Shown here: positions 15,092 through 17,705 of the stretch, piece after piece
Layout: each line of letters begins with the position of its first letter
Position numbering within the stretch: the first letter of the stretch is position 1
Assembly (NCBI GenBank): GCA_005878515.1
Contig: VBLZ01000079.1
Location: forward strand, 1-17,705
Length of the DNA: 17,705 bases
Reading direction: 5' to 3'
DNA from: Methanobacteriota archaeon
Lineage (GTDB): Archaea; Thermoplasmatota; Thermoplasmata; RBG-16-68-12
Program-made: the position numbers and the translations under genes
Notes under the pieces: generated by a model
What the model was told of the DNA's origin: nothing
Databases searched by the model: none
The model's input: the letters and a program-made list of their open reading frames with translations, nothing else

Positions 15092-15096
15092 CCTCT

Positions 15097-15660
15097 ATGC
15101 AAAATCCCCAGATCAGTGGAACTGCCTGGAATGGAAACCACCGAGACTTCGCCTGGGACCACGTGAATCTCGCACATGCACTCCTGGATCCGGAGGCCTT
15201 GGAAATTTTCCGAACAAGTTCCACGGAAGAGATGACCGCGATCGAACTCAGCCGCCGTTGCGGGATGTCGACAGGCCGATGCTATCGATGGTTGCGCAGG
15301 CTCGAGTCCCTTGGGCTTCTCGTTTCGCGGGAAGGCCGACCGCAGAGGAGGGGACTGCCCTCCCGGCTGTATCGGTCGGCGCTGCAGTCGATTAGCGTGA
15401 GCCTCGAGGAGGATCAGATTCGGACGCGCATTGAGGTGAACGGGGGCTCGACCCCGCTCGTTTCGGAGTGCATGACGATGATCGAACCGTCGGTCCCGGC
15501 TCATGCACCGACGGCCCGTTCGCACCGTCGCCGGGTTAGCGCTGAACGCGTCCACTTCGTTGAACCACCCAAGACGATGCCCGGATCCCGACGCAGGCTC
15601 CCAATCAACCTCCCGGCGTTCCTCGAAGAACCCCTCTCCCGCCTCTCGGAGCGCCGGTGA
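15097..15660 (+). CDS. Winged helix-turn-helix transcriptional regulator
   Basis: The 187-residue protein has an N-terminal winged helix-turn-helix: L-L-D-P-E-A-L-E-I-F-R (about 29-39), helix M-T-A-I-E-L-S-R-R-C, turn G-M-S, recognition helix T-G-R-C-Y-R-W-L-R-R-L, then L-G-L-L-V-S-R-E-G and a wing with R-G-L-P-S-R-L-Y-R. That is the ArsR/MarR-like layout common in archaeal regulators. A beta-rich segment follows (S-I-S-V-S-L-E-E-D, R-T-R-I-E-V) and then a basic, Pro/Arg-rich tail with no visible domain. There is no metal-site Cys pair of the ArsR type. It is the first gene of a run of six + strand genes and probably autoregulates or controls that run. Its stop overlaps the upstream GTG option of the next gene (GTGA). 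Confidence 0.82.
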   Translation: MQNPQISGTAWNGNHRDFAWDHVNLAHALLDPEALEIFRTSSTEEMTAIELSRRCGMSTGRCYRWLRRLESLGLLVSREGRPQRRGLPSRLYRSALQSISVSLEEDQIRTRIEVNGGSTPLVSECMTMIEPSVPAHAPTARSHRRRVSAERVHFVEPPKTMPGSRRRLPINLPAFLEEPLSRLSERR

Positions 15661-15665
15661 GGTCC

Positions 15666-16025
15666 ATGCAAAACCACGAGTTGCTGAAGAAACACTCGAT
15701 CCGGCAGCATGTCCAGATCGTCCCGACGCCGTCCGACCGGGAGGTCGTACTGGACGCGCAGCGCCGGCTGGTTGAGGATCCGGAGGACGCGGACGCACTC
15801 TTCGCCGTCGCGGCGTGGGACGAGATCGTGGGCGACCTGGTAAACGCCCTGGACCTGTTGAATCGGCTCGTGTCAGCGGCGCCGGATTACCCGGGCGTCT
15901 GGTGGCTGCGCGCGCGAATCTTGAAAGATCTGGGACGGGAGCGTGACGCGATCGCGTCCGAACGGATTGCGCGGCTCTATGCCGAAACCGACATCCCGCA
16001 AAGCGTCCGCAGGTTCCCCCTTTGA
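15666..16025 (+). CDS. TPR-like small protein
   Basis: The 119-residue protein contains two tetratricopeptide-like helix pairs at about 37-105: D-A-D-A-L-F-A-V-A-A-W-D-E-I-V-G-D, then A-L-D-L-L-N-R-L-V-S-A-A-P-D-Y-P-G-V-W-W, then L-R-A-R-I-L-K-D-L-G-R-E-R-D-A-I. The A-P-D-Y-P step is the typical TPR turn. Such folds bind peptides, so an adaptor role, perhaps with the HTH protein just upstream, is possible. ATG 15666 is preceded by GGTGA at 15656-15660 (5-nt spacing), formed by the end of the upstream gene. GTG 15657, overlapping the upstream stop, is the alternative. No enzyme motif is present. Confidence 0.75.
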   Translation: MQNHELLKKHSIRQHVQIVPTPSDREVVLDAQRRLVEDPEDADALFAVAAWDEIVGDLVNALDLLNRLVSAAPDYPGVWWLRARILKDLGRERDAIASERIARLYAETDIPQSVRRFPL

Positions 16026-16056
16026 CGCGCCGACATGACGTCGGCCGCCGGCCGCC

Positions 16057-16335
16057 GTGAGGCTTAAGTGGGACCATCCCATCGACTCCTCCAGTGACCG
16101 TATCCACATTCGGCAGTGGCACGAAGGAAAGAAGCTCTGGGATCGGCGTTACAGCTACGTAGATCGGCCGACCGAGGTCGAAGCCTACAAATTCGCGGTA
16201 GAGGTCGCCCGCAAACTCGGGATGTCGGACCGGGAGATCGCGGACTATCTTCGGGTCGAGTGGACGAGCCGCGAGGAACACGAACGCCTGTGTCGTCGGC
16301 TCGGTGTCCGTTTGACCGATTCCCGGGCCCACTAG
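16057..16335 (+). CDS. Uncharacterised small protein
   Basis: This 92-residue product (GTG start) is not recognised. It has a strand-rich, Trp/Tyr-containing first half (L-K-W-D-H-P-I-D, I-H-I-R-Q-W-H-E-G, W-D-R-R-Y-S-Y-V-D-R-P) and an amphipathic helical second half (E-V-E-A-Y-K-F-A-V-E-V-A-R-K-L-G-M-S-D-R-E-I-A-D-Y-L split over two helices, then E-E-H-E-R-L-C-R-R-L-G). The second half could be a helix-turn-helix, K-L-G-M-S-D-R-E-I being turn-like, but this is weak. It lies 31 bp after the TPR gene; the gap holds a 6-bp hairpin (GCCGAC/GTCGGC, 16029-16045) without a T-run. The clear coding composition supports a real gene. Confidence 0.65.
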   Translation: MRLKWDHPIDSSSDRIHIRQWHEGKKLWDRRYSYVDRPTEVEAYKFAVEVARKLGMSDREIADYLRVEWTSREEHERLCRRLGVRLTDSRAH

Positions 16336-16400
16336 AATCAGCCCCAGCGGCGCACCGGAAAGGGTCAAATCGACCGAGGCCGTTCGCACGGCTCGAGACC

Positions 16401-16736
16401 ATGGCCACCATCACGTTCGAGAATTTTCAGAAAGTCGAGATGCGCGTGGGTCGCATCGTCGCCGCCGAGGACTTTCCCGAGGCGCGTAATCCGTCGTACA
16501 AGTTGCGGATCGATTTCGGCCTCCATGGGGTACGAAAGTCTTCCGCCGCCGTTCAACCGTGGTACGGGGCGAGCGATCTCGTCGGTCGAGCGGTCGTGGC
16601 GGTCACAAACTTCCCCCCACGCCAGATCGGCCCGTTCATGTCCGAGGTCTTGTGCCTCGGAGCCGTGCAGTCGGACCGCCGGGTGATCCTGCTCCGGCCC
16701 GACACGGAGGGAGAGCTCGGTGCTCGGATCGCATGA
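16401..16736 (+). CDS. csaA: CsaA-like tRNA-binding / export-chaperone protein
   Basis: The 111-residue protein is a single tRNA-binding OB-fold of the CsaA type. Its signatures are F-E-N-F-Q-K-V-E-M-R-V-G-R-I-V-x-A-E-D-F-P-E-A-R-N-P-S-Y-K-L (about 6-36), K-S-S-A, and V-V-A-V-T-N-F-P-P-R-Q-I-G-P-F-M-S-E-V-L-x-L-G (about 70-95). The family forms homodimers, is related to the C-terminal domain of methionyl-tRNA synthetase, and has been described as a secretion-related chaperone in Bacillus and as a tRNA-binding protein. Length and motifs are normal for CsaA. ATG 16401 is the natural start. The Nudix gene begins inside its last codons (17-bp overlap), so the two are translationally linked. Confidence 0.93.
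   Translation: MATITFENFQKVEMRVGRIVAAEDFPEARNPSYKLRIDFGLHGVRKSSAAVQPWYGASDLVGRAVVAVTNFPPRQIGPFMSEVLCLGAVQSDRRVILLRPDTEGELGARIA
16706..16713 (+). promoter_or_regulatory. Ribosome binding site inside csaA, for the Nudix gene
   Basis: GGAGGGAG lies within the csaA coding sequence; the GGAGG core (16706-16710) is 9 nt before GTG 16720. It fixes the start of the overlapping Nudix gene. Confidence 0.6.
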
Positions 16737-17211
16737 TCCGCGCCGTGAATTCCTGATCCGCTCGTGCGGCATCTTGATTCACGAGCAGTCCGTGCTCGTC
16801 CAGGAAGCGGTCGACGAGGGGGGAGGCCCGGTCTATGCGCTGCCCGGCGGCCACCTCGAGTTCGGGGAGAGCCTAGCGGCGTGCATGAGCCGCGAATTCT
16901 ATGAAGAGAGCGGACTCAACGTCGAAGCGGAAAAGCTCGTCTACGAACACGAGAATTTCTACACGATCAAAGGGATCACGACACACGAGATTGGGTTCTA
17001 CTTTGTCGTCGATCTGAACTCGGAGTTCCCCGCGGCGGATTCGGCCGGGTACATCCTGAGCCGGGAACCGCACATTCGCCTGCGGCTGCTCCCGCTCGCA
17101 GGTCTTTTCGGGGTCAAGTTAATGCCCCCGTTCCTCCGCGACGAGCTCCCCCGCGATGTCCGCGACCATTTCGCGCGACCGACCCGACACCTCATCTCCC
17201 GGGAGGAGTAG
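16720..17211 (+). CDS. Nudix hydrolase
   Basis: The 163-residue protein carries a complete Nudix box at about 45-67: G-H-L-E-F-G-E, seven residues, then R-E-F-Y-E-E-S-G-L, matching G-x5-E-x7-R-E-U-x-E-E-x-G-U. It needs Mg2+ and hydrolyses a nucleoside diphosphate linked to another moiety; the substrate cannot be read from sequence. The strand R-S-C-G-I-L-I-H-E-Q-S-V-L-V-Q-E before the box and the A-L-P-G-G entry are typical. The GTG start at 16720 overlaps csaA by 17 bp and has a strong ribosome site inside csaA. The following GNAT gene starts 4 nt after its stop, giving a coupled csaA-nudix-GNAT set. A house-cleaning or tRNA/nucleotide-related role is a guess from context. Confidence 0.93.
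   Translation: MLGSHDPRREFLIRSCGILIHEQSVLVQEAVDEGGGPVYALPGGHLEFGESLAACMSREFYEESGLNVEAEKLVYEHENFYTIKGITTHEIGFYFVVDLNSEFPAADSAGYILSREPHIRLRLLPLAGLFGVKLMPPFLRDELPRDVRDHFARPTRHLISREE
17202..17206 (+). promoter_or_regulatory. Ribosome binding site of the GNAT gene
   Basis: GGAGG lies in the last codons of the Nudix gene, 9 nt before ATG 17216. It supports this start over in-frame codons back to 17156, which overlap the Nudix gene. Confidence 0.55.
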
Positions 17212-17215
17212 GTCC

Positions 17216-17647
17216 ATGGCGATTCGAATCCGTCCGCTGCGCCGATCCGACTACGACGCGATGATCGCGCTTTTCCGGGTGTGTGGCCTGAGTCCGAAGA
17301 CCAATGGACGGGATAGCCTTCGCTCGTTCGCCCAGCAACTTCGTCGGAATGCAGATTCGTACCTTGGAGCCTTCGATGGAGGCCGGCTCGTGGGCACCGT
17401 CCTCGGGACGCACGACACACGGAAGGGCTGGATCAACCGTCTCGCGGTCGATCCGGGGTACCGTCGACGGGCGATCGCAGCGCGCCTGGTCCTGCGTTGC
17501 GAGCTCGTCCTGAGGAAGAAGGGACTCGAGATGTTCGCCGCCCTGATTGAACCGGAGAATCAGGCGTCGGAGGCATTCTTCGAATCTCAGGGATATGACA
17601 TCCTACCGATCATCTATGCACGAAAGAAACGTCGCGAAAGCGTCTAG
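17216..17647 (+). CDS. GNAT-family N-acetyltransferase
   Basis: The 143-residue protein has the GNAT fold: an N-terminal I-R-P-L-R-R-S-D-Y-D-A strand and helix, the central strand pair S-Y-L-G-A-F-D-G-G-R-L-V-G-T-V-L-G, then motif A I-N-R-L-A-V-D-P-G-Y-R-R-R-A-I-A-A-R-L-V (about 81-100), where the R-R-R-A-I-A loop binds the acetyl-CoA pyrophosphate. It ends with A-L-I-E-P-E-N-Q-A-S-E-A-F-F-E-S-Q-G-Y, the usual motif B. It transfers an acetyl group from acetyl-CoA to an amine; the layout resembles RimI-like enzymes that acetylate protein N-termini, but the substrate is not determined. It closes the + strand cluster. Its TAG stop shares the CTAG palindrome with the stop of the gene on the other strand. 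Confidence 0.9.
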   Translation: MAIRIRPLRRSDYDAMIALFRVCGLSPKTNGRDSLRSFAQQLRRNADSYLGAFDGGRLVGTVLGTHDTRKGWINRLAVDPGYRRRAIAARLVLRCELVLRKKGLEMFAALIEPENQASEAFFESQGYDILPIIYARKKRRESV

Positions 17648-17705
17648 GCCAGGACCTTGAGTTCTTTCCCGATCTTCTCGTACGCGGCCAGTGCCTCGTC
17701 GAGAT
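17644..17705 (-). CDS. 3' end of a convergent gene, possibly an alpha-oxoamine synthase (Kbl-like)
   Basis: Only the last 19 codons and stop are inside the window; on the - strand they read L-D-E-A-L-A-A-Y-E-K-I-G-K-E-L-K-V-L-A-stop. The helix ending in a Y/F-x-K-I-G-K-x-L-x-V-I/L-A pattern resembles the C-terminus of glycine C-acetyltransferase (2-amino-3-ketobutyrate CoA ligase) and related PLP enzymes of the alpha-oxoamine synthase family. That is recalled family resemblance on very few residues, so the name is tentative. The stop overlaps the GNAT stop by 4 bp (CTAG), which supports a real convergent gene. Confidence 0.42.
   Translation of the reverse strand, partial: LDEALAAYEKIGKELKVLA

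Noticed and set aside
16029..16045. GCCGAC/GTCGGC hairpin as a transcription terminator
   Set aside because: No T-run follows, and the neighbouring genes on both sides look co-transcribed.
15079..16389. A 436-codon - strand frame over the HTH, TPR and small unknown genes
   Set aside because: Low-complexity Arg/Pro/Gly content, while the + strand frames have domains and well-placed ribosome sites.

Overview
The window looks like a high-GC archaeal chromosome segment. It carries a transcription factor B gene (zinc ribbon plus cyclin repeats), an archaeal-type FKBP with insert-in-flap region, an adenosine-specific kinase family protein, and AT-rich TATA-like boxes about 25-35 nt before several start codons. 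The gene set (split methylmalonyl-CoA mutase with MeaB, thiolase/DUF35 pairs, high GC) would suit an uncultured Thermoplasmatota-type euryarchaeon, but that lineage call is an inference. No mobile element, CRISPR array or rRNA is visible.

Region 1 (1-2095, + strand): the 3' part of a thiolase-superfamily gene, followed with ATGA overlaps by two DUF35 (rubredoxin-like zinc ribbon plus OB-fold) genes. The visible thiolase lacks the usual nucleophilic Cys and the catalytic His. It is followed by a Ras-like small GTPase (2146-2712) in which the position of Ras Gln61 is Lys.

Region 2 (2764-5822, +): a compact adenosylcobalamin-dependent methylmalonyl-CoA mutase operon: catalytic subunit, separate B12-binding subunit, and the MeaB/ArgK chaperone GTPase. 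The B12 subunit has a good Shine-Dalgarno sequence but ATC where ATG is expected. Together with region 1 this points to acyl-CoA metabolism (propionyl/methylmalonyl to succinyl-CoA, and thiolase- or aldolase-type C-C chemistry).

Region 3 (5809-10530, mostly - strand): an NmrA-like NAD(P)-binding protein converging on meaB, tRNA-Arg(CCT), a long FKBP with a Lys/Ala/Pro-rich tail, a possible small membrane protein on the + strand in the FKBP-TFB interval, TFB, and a two-gene operon of adenosine-specific kinase and a class II glutamine amidotransferase.

Region 4 (10634-14849): a small possible winged-helix protein, an unrecognised 168-aa protein on the - strand, and divergently from it a large M1 zinc aminopeptidase with a C-terminal HEAT-repeat array and coiled coil. 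A ribbon-helix-helix-like protein on the - strand converges on the aminopeptidase.

Region 5 (15097-17705): a tight + strand cluster of HTH regulator, TPR-like protein, small unknown, CsaA, Nudix hydrolase and GNAT acetyltransferase. It ends by sharing a CTAG stop with a convergent gene whose visible tail resembles an alpha-oxoamine synthase (Kbl-like).
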